Source: Seminavis robusta (Eukaryota > Bacillariophyta > Bacillariophyceae > Naviculales > Naviculaceae). Taken from it: a DNA stretch of 64,000 nt. The DNA is taken from the NCBI GenBank assembly GCA_903772945.1, contig CAICTM010000437.1, forward strand, positions 1-64,000, read 5' to 3'. Below are positions 52,772-64,000 of the stretch, piece after piece. The notes beneath the pieces were generated by a model. It was not told where the DNA came from and did no database searches. It saw nothing but the letters and a program-made list of their open reading frames with translations. Within the stretch, counting starts at the first letter, position 1, and every line of letters begins with the position of its first letter. The position numbers and the translations under genes are program-made.

Positions 52772-53420
52772 GTGCAGATTCGAAAGCCATCCCTCATTTA
52801 TTTCGATGGACCGGGGGAAGGCACTAAAATCTCGGCCGTCAACAGGTGAGTTTGCTTGCTCTATTCGATGGAAGGATTCAACGCTGTACCTCTGCTACGG
52901 TATCAAAACTCACTCAAGCCGACCGTCTAGACTCTGCGTTTTAAAAATCAGAAAAATCTAAATCAGGCTCTCCGTTACATCATGACTTTTTGGGATTCCC
53001 CCCTCAGTCACTAGTGGCTCATAACTAGGATCTGTATTGTAGACTTAGGGTTAGGGCTAATATTTCACGTGCATCTACGTACACCCAGTACTGAAAATGC
53101 TCTCTGTTAAATCAGAACTTTTCCTAATTCCCCCCTCCTGTTATAACCCAGAGTCGACTGTACCAAGGCATGATGTTCTCTGCACTCTGCACCATTCAAC
53201 TCCTGGAAGACAACTTTGGAGTTCAGGTAGTTGGGGTAAATTATAGTTTTTTACAAAAATGTGGAGTAAAACGTAACTGTAACCCTATAGTTACCGCAAC
53301 TACTCTTCTACACCTGTCTTCCAGGGTTAGGATTGGCTGCCTCCAGTTTTGACAAGGTGGGATGCCGAAAACAGAGCCCATCCGTTGCTTGGAGTGTAGA
53401 GTGCCCATTCCCACTTGATA

Positions 53421-54815
53421 AGTCAGCGGGAGCTGCGATACCTCGGCAGAAAGACAAATAGAAGAAAGAGGATCGTGTTTGAGATTGCATCCTTCTTTCA
53501 AGGTAGCCCTGGTGACAACACCCGACTTCGTCGTGTGTTGCCGCCCGGTATCATTCCCTCATTATAACCTTCTTTTTTATTTAAGCTAGCCCTGGCGACA
53601 ACACCCGACTTCGTCGTGTGTTGCCGCCCACTATCATTCCCTCATTGTAATGTTTTATATTAAGTTAGCATTGTCGTTACCATGGGCTAACCCTTAATTT
53701 ACAGCTATCATTCGATCGTGTAACTCTAAATTTACAACACCTGCTGGCTTATTGTGTTTTTGTCCTGAGTGCACTAACCTTAAATTACATTGATATATTC
53801 CTACCCCTAACTTTTATTGCACCTTCAATTTCCAGTTTTGCCAGCTTACATTATCTCTATCCTTATACCCTGGCTTCGCCGGAATAGGGGATCCCACAGA
53901 CAGGAAATGAGGAGGATCCCACAAACACAAAATGAGGGGATCCCACAGACAAAAACCAGGGGGATCCCACAGACAGAATATTTGCCATTTAAGTCAGCGG
54001 GAGCTGCGATACCTCGGCAGAAAGACAGATAGAAGAAGAAGGATCATGTTCGAGGTTGCACCCATCTTTCAAGCTAGCCCTGGTGACAACCCCCGACTAC
54101 GTCGTGTGTTGCCGCCCTGTATGATTCATTCCCTCATTGCAACCTTCTTTTTATTAAGCTAGCCCTGGCGACAACACCCGACTCGACTACGTCGTGTGTT
54201 GCCGCCCGCTACTCTATAATTTACCAGCTGCCATTCCCTTATTGTAACTCTAACATTTACAGCTCCTGCTGGCTTATTGTGCTGTTGTGCTGATTGCACT
54301 AACCTTAAATATTAATGATTTATTCCTACCCCTAACTTGTATTGAACCATCAATGTTCAGTTTTGTTGGCTTATGACCATCTCTATCCTTATACTTTGGC
54401 TTCATCGGAATAGGATAAGTCAGCGGGAGCTGCGATACTTCGGCAGAAAGACAGATAGAAGAAGGATGACATGTTTGAGATTACACCCTTCTTTCAAGGT
54501 AACCCTGGCGACAACACCCGACTTCGTCGTGTGTTGCCGCCCGGTATCATTCCCTCATTATAACCTTCTTTTTTACTTTAGCTAGCCCTGGCGAAGTCGT
54601 GTGTTGCCGCCCGCTAACCATAATTTTACAGCTGTCACTCAGATGGCACGTATATACCTGTAACTTTTGTAGCTTCTGCTGGCTTATTGTGTTGAGTGCA
54701 CTAATCTTGAATAACCATGATTTATTCCTACCCCTAAATTTGTAGAACCTTCAATTTCCAGTTTTGTTGGCTTATGACTATCTCTATCCTTATACTTTGG
54801 CTTCACCGGAATAGC
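53421..54815. repeat. Satellite-like array of three long units with hairpin motifs
   Basis: Three units start with AGTCAGCGGGAGCTGCGATA at about 53421, 53992 and 54418, and end with the CTATCCTTATAC...CGGAATAG segment. Unit lengths are about 571, 426 and 395 bases. Each unit contains two hairpin motifs of the form GGCGACAACAC-CCGACTTCGTCG-TGTGTTGCCGCC. The hairpins lie at 53511-53545, 53594-53628, 54082-54116, 54167-54206, 54507-54541 and 54590-54611 (the last lacks most of the left arm). Between hairpins, TATCATTCCCTCATT and AACCTTCTTTT recur. No coding frame spans the array. Confidence 0.85.
53887..53976. repeat. GGGATCCCACAGACA minisatellite inside array unit 1
   Basis: Four units of about 24 bases begin near 53887, 53911, 53936 and 53960, each with GGATCCCACA. 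This insertion accounts for part of the extra length of array unit 1. It is absent from units 2 and 3. Confidence 0.85.
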
Positions 54816-54820
54816 ATTTA

Positions 54821-54947
54821 AGGGGTTGAGAACTCAGGCAGTTTACCTGCCGAGGTAATAGGAAATAGGAAATAGGTAGAGGGCTCAGGCAGATAGACTG
54901 CCGAGGTAAAGGGGTAGAGGACTCAGGCAGTTAACCTGCCGAGGTAA
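54821..54947. repeat. Three copies of CTCAGGCAG...CTGCCGAGGTAA
   Basis: Copies at about 54821-54858, 54875-54909 and 54910-54947. Each has near-complementary arms (CTCAGGCAG and CTGCCGAG) around a 4-6 base loop such as TTAAC, so each can form a short hairpin. Copies 1 and 2 are separated by AGGAAATAGGAAATAGG. Confidence 0.8.
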
Positions 54948-55050
54948 TGTTTCTCCTCATCTTTCATCCCATTGAGGCATCCAAATAAGCTCTCCTCGAG
55001 AGCCGGAGAAGTGGTTCTTTGATTGCCCTATAGCAACTCTACTAGCTATC

Positions 55051-55267
55051 TAGCTAGGCAGCTCGAATAGCTACCGGCACTGACTACATGTACTTCTACT
55101 CCTAGCTAGAGCTACCGGTAGCTAGCAAGTTGCGCATGCATAAAGTACCGGTAACGTACGAGGACAGTACCACCGCTGGGAGCTTCTGTCTGAAAGAGCA
55201 GGACTTGTACCGGTACAGTCGTACCCGTGGACGAACTTCTCAGCAACGCCAGCCACACACGGTACCG
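55051..55267. repeat. Dispersed repeat, copy 2
   Basis: Second copy of the 51701-51899 repeat: the same opening TAGCTAGGCAGCTCGAATAG, then CGCTGGGAGCTTCTGTCTGAAAGAGCAGGACTTG (in two matched blocks) and GTGGACGAACTTCTCAGCAACG. It differs by insertions of TACCGGTA-type words. Confidence 0.75.
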
Positions 55268-55807
55268 GTACTACATTTCTGCAACAGTAGTTGCACAGGG
55301 TCAGTATGTGCTTCACACTACTACTTAGTGGATCTTACATACCCTCAGGATCCAGCACAGTATGCTAGGTAGAAACTCTACAGTATCGGCAGTCATTGAA
55401 ACAAAGATCCTCTCAATAAGACTCTCATTATTAAATAAACTGCAACAGAGAAGACATATGGCTGGCGCCTGAATACATAAAGAACTGAGAGGATTCCAAT
55501 TTCACCCTAAGTACCGAAACACATACAGTACGGGTTCCAATGCGATCCAATCGTTCCAGCCGTTGCTGTTGCAGTATACTCAGTCCCAACACCGTCGAAC
55601 GGTAGGGTATACTCAGTGAATCGAATCCCGTGCCGTAAAGAGGCAGACAACGCAGAAATCGTGCAAGATCCAACGCTGGCAAACACTCCGTAGCTCCGAT
55701 CGCCTCAGTTTTCCTCAGTTATCCTCACTTTCAGCTCATTATTTTCAATCCTTCTACTCTGTAAAGGAAACTCTGCCGAAATTCCAGCTCAACCAACAAT
55801 TGCTTAG

Positions 55808-57430
55808 TTGACCAAAGAATTGCTCCACCATGGCCAATGCTGGAGCAGCCTTTGGTTGGAAGACGTGCCGGATTTGCCTGAAGCACCCACGGAACAGCCC
55901 AAGTACAACCGGGATTACCATCGTCTCTTCGTCAAATTCATGAGCTGGCTGCACAAGAGGACGTACACCAAGGCGGCTCGCTTCCAACCTAGTGCTTTGG
56001 CCGGCATCCAACCACACACGTTGCCGACTACTTGAATGGCGTGCGTATGGTACGACGAGTTGACTTCAAAGACCTGAGCAGAATCCAACTTGCCGCTCCT
56101 CTACTCTTGAGCAAGACAAGAAGCTATATTCCTTCTACATGCCCATCAAAGGTGCCACATGGAATGGAACCTCCGGCAATCAACCAAGTCCGATCCTGTG
56201 AACGAAGTGGTCAAGGAAGTCAAGAAAGCCGAGACTCAACACCGCGGGAAGAAGTCCTTGCCACCAGGGATTTGACGGAAACTGAAGTATCGCAAGGTGG
56301 TCCATGAACTCTACGGCAAAGGAGTGTTGAACGACCATCCGTAAGCCTGCATGTTGAAGCAGCAATCCATCTCATCACCAGGACGGACGACATCTCCAAG
56401 TTGAAGTATTCCGACTATAAGCCGCATCCAGACTTCCCTTTTGCGCTCAGTTGCAAGGTGCATTGGTCCAAGAATATTTCGGAAGAACGACAATGCCCTG
56501 ACAAATCATTCTTGGGTCGAGGATACCGACTTTTGTGCTATGCTCGGATTGGCGAATTACATGAGGCGTCCTTCAACTACGGTATGGCGCCGCTGGTCGG
56601 GAAAATGCATTCCTCTTTACTCCCGAAAGCGATCCTAAGTTGGCTCCCAAGCACTGCAACGCAGCCTACCGCAACATTCTCAAGGCTGTCTTTTTGTCGG
56701 CTCCATTTCTGGCTGTGGCGCTCCTCATTGCTGTGTTCTTGGGAGTCACACATTCGGAAGTTTGCTGCAACTCTGGAAGAGGGATGGGTGCTACTGCTGA
56801 CGAAGTTGACATTCGAGTCGCTGGAAGGCTCGCTTGTCTTGACGGGTTGTTGATGCCTACATTTCGCCTGAACAGCCCTGGATCGACGCTCGTGTTGCCG
56901 AAAAGCTCTTGCATGGGGGCTCCTATTGCCTACAAGCTACACCGGATGCCAAGAGAGTGACCCCCGACTGGTTGATTGAGCATGTGGTGCCAAGGACACA
57001 TGCGTTTTACGACGGTGTCAACGACATTTCGCTTCACTTGGCTCTGCCTCTTTTGTGGGCTGCTCTTGACGAATCTTGGGGAGGAGAGGATGGAGCCCCG
57101 TTCGTGTTAGGATCCAAGATGCGTACGAGCGCATAACGGCCGATGTTCCTGTTGCGTCAACCCTGTGGTGAAAGTGCCTCTCTCTATTTGGACGCACAAC
57201 ACCAAGCTCCACATCAACAAATCGAGATGGATACGGGAGGTGGCGGTGGCACGGCTGGTGGACTACTGGGAACGACCGGCCAGGCAAGCACTCGTCAATT
57301 GCCAATCAGTCTCGGCAATGATCTGTGTTTCCTTCCCCCGTTTTCAATATCCATCGCAGGTTGGTAGACTGGGCCCGCACCCAGAGCAGGCTATGCAAAA
57401 CGTCATCGCAGACCTATGTAGCGTGAGATA
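55808..57430 (+). pseudogene. Decayed tyrosine-recombinase (Crypton-like) element ORF
   Basis: Fragments in different plus frames appear in the order of a diatom-typical tyrosine-recombinase protein. First, FVKFMSWLHKRTYTKAARFQ then LAGIQPH; then CRSSTLEQDKKLYSFYMP; then KLKYSDYKPHPDFPFAL with VHWSKNISEERQCPD; then a SHIRKFAAT segment near the recombinase R-H-R box; then VDAYISPEQPW, DARVAEKLLHGG and DWLIEHVVP; finally a Gly-rich tail. The frame changes several times, so no protein is made. Function and family name rest on memory of similar diatom proteins and on the HIRKFAAT motif. No termini were found. Age: moderate, since long conserved stretches remain. Confidence 0.65.
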
Positions 57431-60400
57431 TTAGCAAAGTAAGAGCGAGGAAAAGGCGATAATAATTCACACCCCGGTGAGCTTCTGATCGATTTTATCG
57501 CCGCCTTATGTGGAAATTTCGAGAAGGAAAACGGAATTCTGACAAGTATTATTAGCGCGGAGGCACAACCCAGCTCTCCAGTCGAGATGGCTCATAGCGC
57601 AAGGAAGGTTAGATTTTGACAAGAAATTCTAAGAGAACCCGTGGCTTGGCCGGAGGCCTACTTCGTGGCTCAGCACCCGCGTTTGACCGAGGATATGAGG
57701 ATTGTCCCGTAGACTTGGTCCTTGCACAGCAGTGGCATTGGATCACAAGTTGAGAGTTTTGAGACATAGCACTGAAGATTCTGTGAGAACTCAGCTGGCA
57801 AAACAATAATTCTCTGCAGTAGTAATGTCCATTGAGTGCCCCTTTGACAGAGCTCTGTGATGCCCTGTTGGCGGTTGAGTTGCAACTATGGCTAGCATCG
57901 ATTTACTTGTCTGTAGCTCATATACACTAAGGCTAGGTATTCTCTTGACTATGAACTCTGGTTTTATGGAATTGTTCTTGTGCACGCCCTCGCGAACGCG
58001 AGCGCTAGCGGATTTCGCAGACATCGGACATGACCAAACTACTTTTTGCCGCGCCCTAGCGCATTTGCGGTGCTCAACTTCTTTTTTCTGGATAATCGCG
58101 TCCTGATTTGACCTTGTGCCGAGAACTCTTTCCGGCCGCAAATCATTTTGTGGGCCACTCTAGATCCCAGTCTCTCATTGCCGTACAGGACAAGCTGTGC
58201 CACTTACTCACCCCCTCCTTCGACTTTCCACTATGAGTCAGGGCTCTGGCCAAGCACTAGCGCAAGGTTATCTGAACTCTGCCTTCTCGTGTGCTTGGCA
58301 TAGATGGGGGTTTATGGCTTTAGTGTTTTGGCGTATTGGCGCTTGTCATATTGACAAGCCAGCACCATGAGACTCAGCTGCTGATGCGCCTATCAGGGCT
58401 TGCACGTCAACCTACTCCAGGAAGAAGCCACTCTGGTTACTCTGCGATGGCTTCCTTGTCAAATGCCTTTCAGACTGATCTCCAAGCTTGGTTCGTCGAA
58501 TCACCAATGTATTTCGCCAAGGCAGGCCTATCTTCTGTTGTTCGGCTACTATACAGAAAGAAGTTTTTTTGAACGTATTTATCTGCCTGTGCGATCATTA
58601 TGCAGGGAGGCACCATTTTTATGTGGCATTCCTATCGTCGCTGTCAATCGTCATCGGGCAGTCTGACGTGCCACGATGAAGAAGTGCGATACTACGGTTG
58701 ACTCATCATCTGGCCTATTGTTCCCCCAGTGCGTGCTTGGGCCTCTTAGTGATAGATGGATTATGTGATGTTTCGCTGTTTTATTCTGTCTTTTTTATCG
58801 TCCTCATGAGGCAATGGATAAGGACTCCTTCCTTCTTTTGGTAGCAGCGCCCATTCTCTAGTCATCCTCGTCCTATCCGCATTCATTCTCATGTGTTTGG
58901 TGTTCCGTGTAGGTCTCACTGTGTTACCGCACTATGTGAGGTACCATTTTCATCATCTCCGTTTCTTCGTGGTGTCCTTCTTGTTGTCCACTACTTCTCG
59001 GTAGGACTTGGTGCATTCTCACTACTGTTGTATTTTTCCGCTGAGAAAACATCGTCTTTCCTCGTGCCGCTTCTTTCTCGAACGCTACCCATTAGTGGCT
59101 CCGCATAGGCCCGTCTATCCCCTACGCTCGGACTTCTTCGACGTAACACTCCCCTCAGCACCCTACTCGGAAAACACAATACCAAAACTTCGGTGCCTCT
59201 TTTCAAATTCCTTTTCTCGACTCAAATTGGCCTTTGTCCCCCTACTGAGGTACATCTCAGTGATCTCGGAGCTCAGTGCAGGTCACACTGATCAGACCCA
59301 TATACTCGCGCTCAACTCCGCATAAGAGCGTGCCTGAGAAAATATCCTTGGCAGTGACTCGCCCGCCGGAATTCCCACGCTCACGATCCTGCCAGGGCTT
59401 TAGTCCCCCGGGTTACTGGCAGAAAGTGCATAATTAAGGAAATAAATTTAGCTCTAACACACTCTTTGAAGACCTTCCCCGCCGGTAAGGTACCCAAGTC
59501 ACATTTAGGCAAACAGTCCAGATCACCTCCCGCCATTTACCTGAAACAGACGCCTGCGCATGCCATTTTTTGATGCTGCCTCTGTCTTTCTCAGGATGTA
59601 CAGAAGTCGAAGCTTCCTTCTAAGAAAAAAAAAGAGGGATGTTGCTTCCTTCTACGAGATGACAGTCGATATTTAGTTCTGTCTCTTTTTAGTACCATTG
59701 CCACCATTATCAAAGGCAGAAATCGTCCTTTGGGTGATGAGGAACTGAGAGGTGATGATCTGCCATACCAGGCAGAGGGAATCAACCCAGAAGACGAGAC
59801 CAGAGTGTTTTTCCATAAACCAAACAACAATCGAAGAAAAATCACTACCCTACAGAGAGACATTGGGTTATTAGAAGAAGAAAGATTCAACAACATGGAG
59901 TCGCCGCGTGGCTCCACCTACCACTCAGCTACTACTGCTGCTGACAACAACACTCGAGCGGATATAAGAAGCGGCCCCAGACGTCTACAGTCGAAAACAC
60001 CTCGACGCAAACTGGGACCGGAGAAGTTAGCGCTCCTAGCAACAATAGAACCCGAGGTTAAGCCCCGAGGCTACGCCTCCCCGATGATCGGATGGAAAAG
60101 AAGCCGTTCCCGAAGTGAGTCCTTGTAGCTACCTTACGATGCATTGATTCCTCCCAATCGTCTGAAACGGCTCACTTTTGACCACGTCCCAGTTTCGGAT
60201 ATTGCCAAGTAGCGGGTTGTCTAGCGAGTCAGTGAGGTTTCTCAAGTTAGTCTTGAAGGTCTTTCTCTTTCCATTGACTTAGACGACAATGACGAGTCAC
60301 TCCTGGATGGGCCAGATGATCTGGATGGTGGTGGATATGTCCACACTGAGAACTGAGAGGGGGCATAACTCTGGAGTTGTCAGGCCACGGTGGACTGCAG

Positions 60401-63106
60401 AGGTTAGGAGCATAGTACGGCATTGGAACAGCATGCACTAATAAAAACTATCTCGAGCAGATGGCTCACTCGGTTGCGGTTAGTTCCACGCGTTGAGTGC
60501 CAGAAGCCCAGGGCCACCCTGCAGAACCAGATAAGTAAGGGGCCAATATTTAATGACCGAACCCGCACAGAAAAGTTGTTCTTTGACCTCATGCCCACCT
60601 GCCAACACAAGGCATTGGGATTGTGGAAGGAATCAGTTCAATGTCTAACCCATCCCGCTCGCAGATTCGGGATTGGAAGAAATGGAATAGAGAACCATGA
60701 AATATACCAAGGAGGCCCTCACAGCAAATGGTCATTTGAGAATGTACTCAAAGGGCTCAGAGCTGACTACACATTCAAAAGGCCCAAAGTATAGTTGCAA
60801 TGGAACTTATGGTGAGAACTATGGTGAGGCGGCATTTCGCTTGATCGAGATATAGACCATTCCCGCACCATCGCTCCTAGGGATACCTAACGACCACGGG
60901 TATATCAAGGCAGTGGCCAGGAGATACCTCAGGGAGCAAATTTCCAATCGGAATTTCCTACAACTTCCTAGAGGAGCGGCAACATTATCTCAACAGGGCT
61001 ATTAGAAGGAACAAGGCAGACAGATGGAACATTTTGGTCTATTTGACGACAGTGTCCACACCAAGGTATTTATTGACAGCTTAGCACACAGGAAGTCAGG
61101 CTTATCCTACAATGATGCGTTTAAGGTCAGAGCACAGCCACCATGCTTTATACGGGTTCGAAGAGAAGAGGCGCACCCCGGCCCTGATAAGTGGCCAAGA
61201 CTTTTCAGATAGTGATGACTAGGCCAAGTTGGTGACTATGCTAATGCCGACCACCTTGCGCTCCAGAAATGGCAAGTCCACCAAAGATCACACATGAGTG
61301 CGCTCCCAAAAGGGAAAGAAATTGCAGTTGTCATGATAGAAGGCAAAACAGTGACAGCTTGGAACAACAGGGTGTCAGCTGCAGTGGTGATGGGCGTACC
61401 CACATAGACGCCATATTCCCGCAGGCCAAGTCTGCGATGCCTGGGAAGATTCAATGCTATGTGCTACAAGACCGAGCCATGTTTATGCCAGTGCGAAAGC
61501 ACTTGGATCCACACTGGACAGTCTCCAGCAATGGAGAGACTTTTCGCCCCATCCCCTGCACGCCAACTTCCGCGTGATGCCCAGACTCGTAATGCGAGTG
61601 ACTGTATCGTCCTCGATTGTGTATGGAGCAGGGAGATAATCGAATGCTACGGAAACACCAAAAAGCCACTTAAAGGGCAGCGCCTGTCACTAACCAGTCA
61701 GACAAACCGATAAACCCTTCAGTTACAAGAACGCAAACAGTCTGTTCCACGGCCGCTAGCCCCACTACGGATTAGCGTGAGCGTTGAACCACCATGCATT
61801 GATCGTGGCACAGAAGCTCCATTGCAGGAGAATGAGCATAGGCGCACCACAGAGGATAGCGGTGCCTAGAAAGAGGACGGAATTAGACAGGCGCCTTGGT
61901 CATCCCGCGGAAATAGCTTATCGCCACGATCTCTCTGGAGTCGCAGTGGGCGGCTAGGCCGATTCAATCCCTAGGCCACCGAGAGTGAGCTGTCATGACT
62001 CCATATCAACATATACTCACTCACGGAGAGTAGTCTCGCATTTTTTCGCAAGTTCTAGCGAAATTGTCTGTCCATTGTGATGTGTCCACTACTTGTGGCC
62101 TCGAGGGAAGGAGTGGAACCATAATCAAGAAGCGCATCCTGTGTCAAGAGATATGCAACCTGATAGCGAACCGCTGGTACCAAAACCTGAACCACGGCCT
62201 GTGTCTAGCACGCACCCAGCCTGCTCTCAAAAACTACAGACAGCTTCACCAGGGAGCTTTTGTGCTGGTAGGAAAGGATACCAGTTCACACCCGATTCCA
62301 TACCGGACAGAGGTGCCTGGCCACCAGTTTTCAAGTTCCAGTCAAGGAGGAATGACACAGCAAAGAGTTAGCCAAGGAGAAGAAACGACACGACCCAGAC
62401 CGTCCGAAAGAGCCAGTCGAGCAGAAGAGCCGCCATAGCGCTCAGACCCGCATCTTCTGGGGGATGACCTGTGTGGTACGTCACACACACAAGCCTGCTC
62501 TCTCACTCCTAGAAAGCAGTTGTGGTCAGCAGTCGACAAGTTGTAGAGACAAGTGACGTGTATTCTGCCCTTCTAGGTAGTGCAGTGAAATATATACACG
62601 AGTACGATGAGCCAGAGGAGTAGTCACCCAGATCCTTAGAGCACTACCCCAAGGCTCAAAAGGCCCTTCGGAATTCGTTGAGAGCAGGAGAACCCAGACT
62701 AGATACTGGGAAGGGACGTCAAAGGCGTATGACAAACACGACCAACTCCAAACCTATCAGAGAGAACAAGCATATAAAGAAACCTCACCCATCCATCTTC
62801 TACTGGGCAGGGTGTGATTGCTTTCTGATTGTCTCCACTGCCGGGGTTTGTTTCCGTGACAGTTATGGCGTCGCAAAAGGAAGACTCAAATTACAAGGGT
62901 GTCACCAAGTATTTTTCTGTTGCCAGGGCACCTATGAGGCATGTCATGAGTACTCGCAGAGCGAAAGATGGACCAACTTGAGCAAGCTCCTCCATCCCCA
63001 TTGGCCTTTTTCCGCACACAGCCATTTCTCTCCTAAACTATGGCTGTGTGCTCATCACTAGTCTCACCTGGTTTCCAATCCCTTCGAGGAGGAAGCAGGG
63101 ACTGAG
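57431..63106. other. Unclassified repeat-like region, only broken frames
   Basis: No intact gene was seen. Coding-like fragments occur at about 59700-60128 (GDDLPYQAEGINPEDETRVF and on), 60423-60794 (ATLQNQISKGPIFNDRTRTE and on), 61024-61212 (FGLFDDSVHTKVFIDSLAHR) and 61269-61713. Their order on one strand suggests the worn remains of one or more mobile elements or a pseudogene cluster. I could not place any in a family. The stretch at 58890-59330 is pyrimidine-rich. No rRNA or tRNA was recognised. Confidence 0.4.
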
Positions 63107-63720
63107 TTGCGAACCAAAAACAGTTTGCACGGTGTGGAGAAAAGAAGCACAAGCAAGACTTCTCAACGCCAAATGACCTGCCAAGAAAGAAGCAGCTACA
63201 TAAGATATGCGGCCATCAGCCGCATGGGTGACAGAAACCTTCCTTTCCTCACTGATGACCGCATCAAGCAACGGTTCACTCTCGCAGCAATTTATTTTGC
63301 AACCAATGGAGATGATTGGACTGACAATACCAACTGGCTCCGTTACAATGTTCATGAGTGTGAATGGTACAACCAACCATCCTTTTGTTTGAAACACGTG
63401 CTGGCTGGCATGCCTCACCTATGCTTCAAGCATAAATCCTAATACATCTGAAGCCCCAAGTCTATTGCGGTTAGAAACTCTATCACAGAAGAACTGACGA
63501 AGTGTGCAATTTTCATCTGTGGGTTTCATGAGGTAACCCCCGCAATTTGCAATGATGATGGAATCTACCACCACTTGTGGCTAGACCAAAACCACCTAGT
63601 TGGTTCCCTACCCCATGAGTTGTACTTGCTGCGTTGCACCCTCTCTCAACAAGTAGACCTTCTCATGCTGTATTCAATGAGGCTGGAGGACGCAGACACA
63701 GAGTTAGCGGAAGATCTTCG
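63107..63720 (+). pseudogene. Broken LRR (receptor-like) gene fragment
   Basis: The frame from 63107 carries IKQRFTLAAIYFATNGDDWTDNTNWL followed by HECEWYNQPSFC, the capping segment that opens many diatom LRR receptor-like proteins. The expected first repeat appears further on in another frame: CNDDGIYHHLWLDQNHLVGSLPHELYLL. At least one frame change and a stop separate them, and no later repeats are clean. The region from about 62680 may belong to the same gene's N-terminal part, but this is not certain. The copy is truncated and non-functional. Confidence 0.6.
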
Positions 63721-64000
63721 GGGATGGCGTACATCAAGTCCACGAAGGTGAAGAATTTGTGACTTTGCCTTGGACGAATCTTGTAGAAGAGAACAAGAGG
63801 ACAAGAAGCAAGGGGGGAATGGTAATCCATTGAGCTATCTCCTTTCAAAAGCAAACGGCCCGGTGACAACAAACAATACCCACTCGTACAACATCAGCGA
63901 TCGATGGCAAGCAGAGTTATACGAGTCCTTGTGCGAACCTCGCTCTCATCAAATAGGGCCTCGAGGGTTTTTCCCATCTACCCAACCCGGGTGAAAGCAT

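Noticed and set aside
53421-54815. Possible CRISPR array
   Set aside because: The repeats are long, imperfect and satellite-like, the spacers are themselves repeated, and the rest of the window is eukaryotic.

Overview
The window looks like nuclear DNA of a diatom, probably a pennate species with a repeat-rich genome. Genes are compact, their introns are short (about 76-217 nt, GT-AG), and several proteins carry diatom-type features. These include plastid-style presequences with an A-F motif after the signal peptide, a Ser/Pro/Ala stalk before a membrane span, CRAL-TRIO and LRR proteins, and a tyrosine-recombinase family I know from diatom genomes. No prokaryotic or organellar signature was seen. 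The species is not decidable from this sequence alone.

Layout. Bases 1-4561 are a worn Ty3/gypsy-type LTR retrotransposon fossil on the minus strand. It abuts a piggyBac transposase gene (4562-6564, one intron) whose catalytic aspartates are all present. From 8 to 50 kb lies a host gene block: a membrane-anchored JmjC-like cupin, an FTR1-type iron permease, an LRR protein, a coiled-coil protein, a PP2C phosphatase divergent from a 1647-residue acidic membrane protein, a PDZ-like putative plastid protein, a pair of secreted proteins of unknown family, a pair of GST-like proteins, a pair of large secretory proteins with two SET-like domains each, a CRAL-TRIO protein, and two Golgi-type glycosyltransferases. 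Three successive tandem gene pairs lie between 28.8 and 41.9 kb.

From about 51 kb to the right edge the window is repeat-dominated. It holds a dispersed repeat pair, a GATC-rich duplication, a 1.4 kb three-unit satellite-like array containing six copies of a hairpin motif, a decayed tyrosine-recombinase (Crypton-like) element, some 5 kb I cannot classify, and a broken LRR gene. A roughly 0.4 kb MITE-like element at 27.8-28.2 kb has terminal inverted repeats and an internal array of GTTGAA words.

No single operon-like system is visible. The most unusual items are the double-SET secretory paralogs, the orphan secreted pair, the internally repeated acidic membrane protein, the GTTGAA MITE and the hairpin satellite. 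Exon structures were read by eye from splice consensus, frame continuity and paralog agreement.
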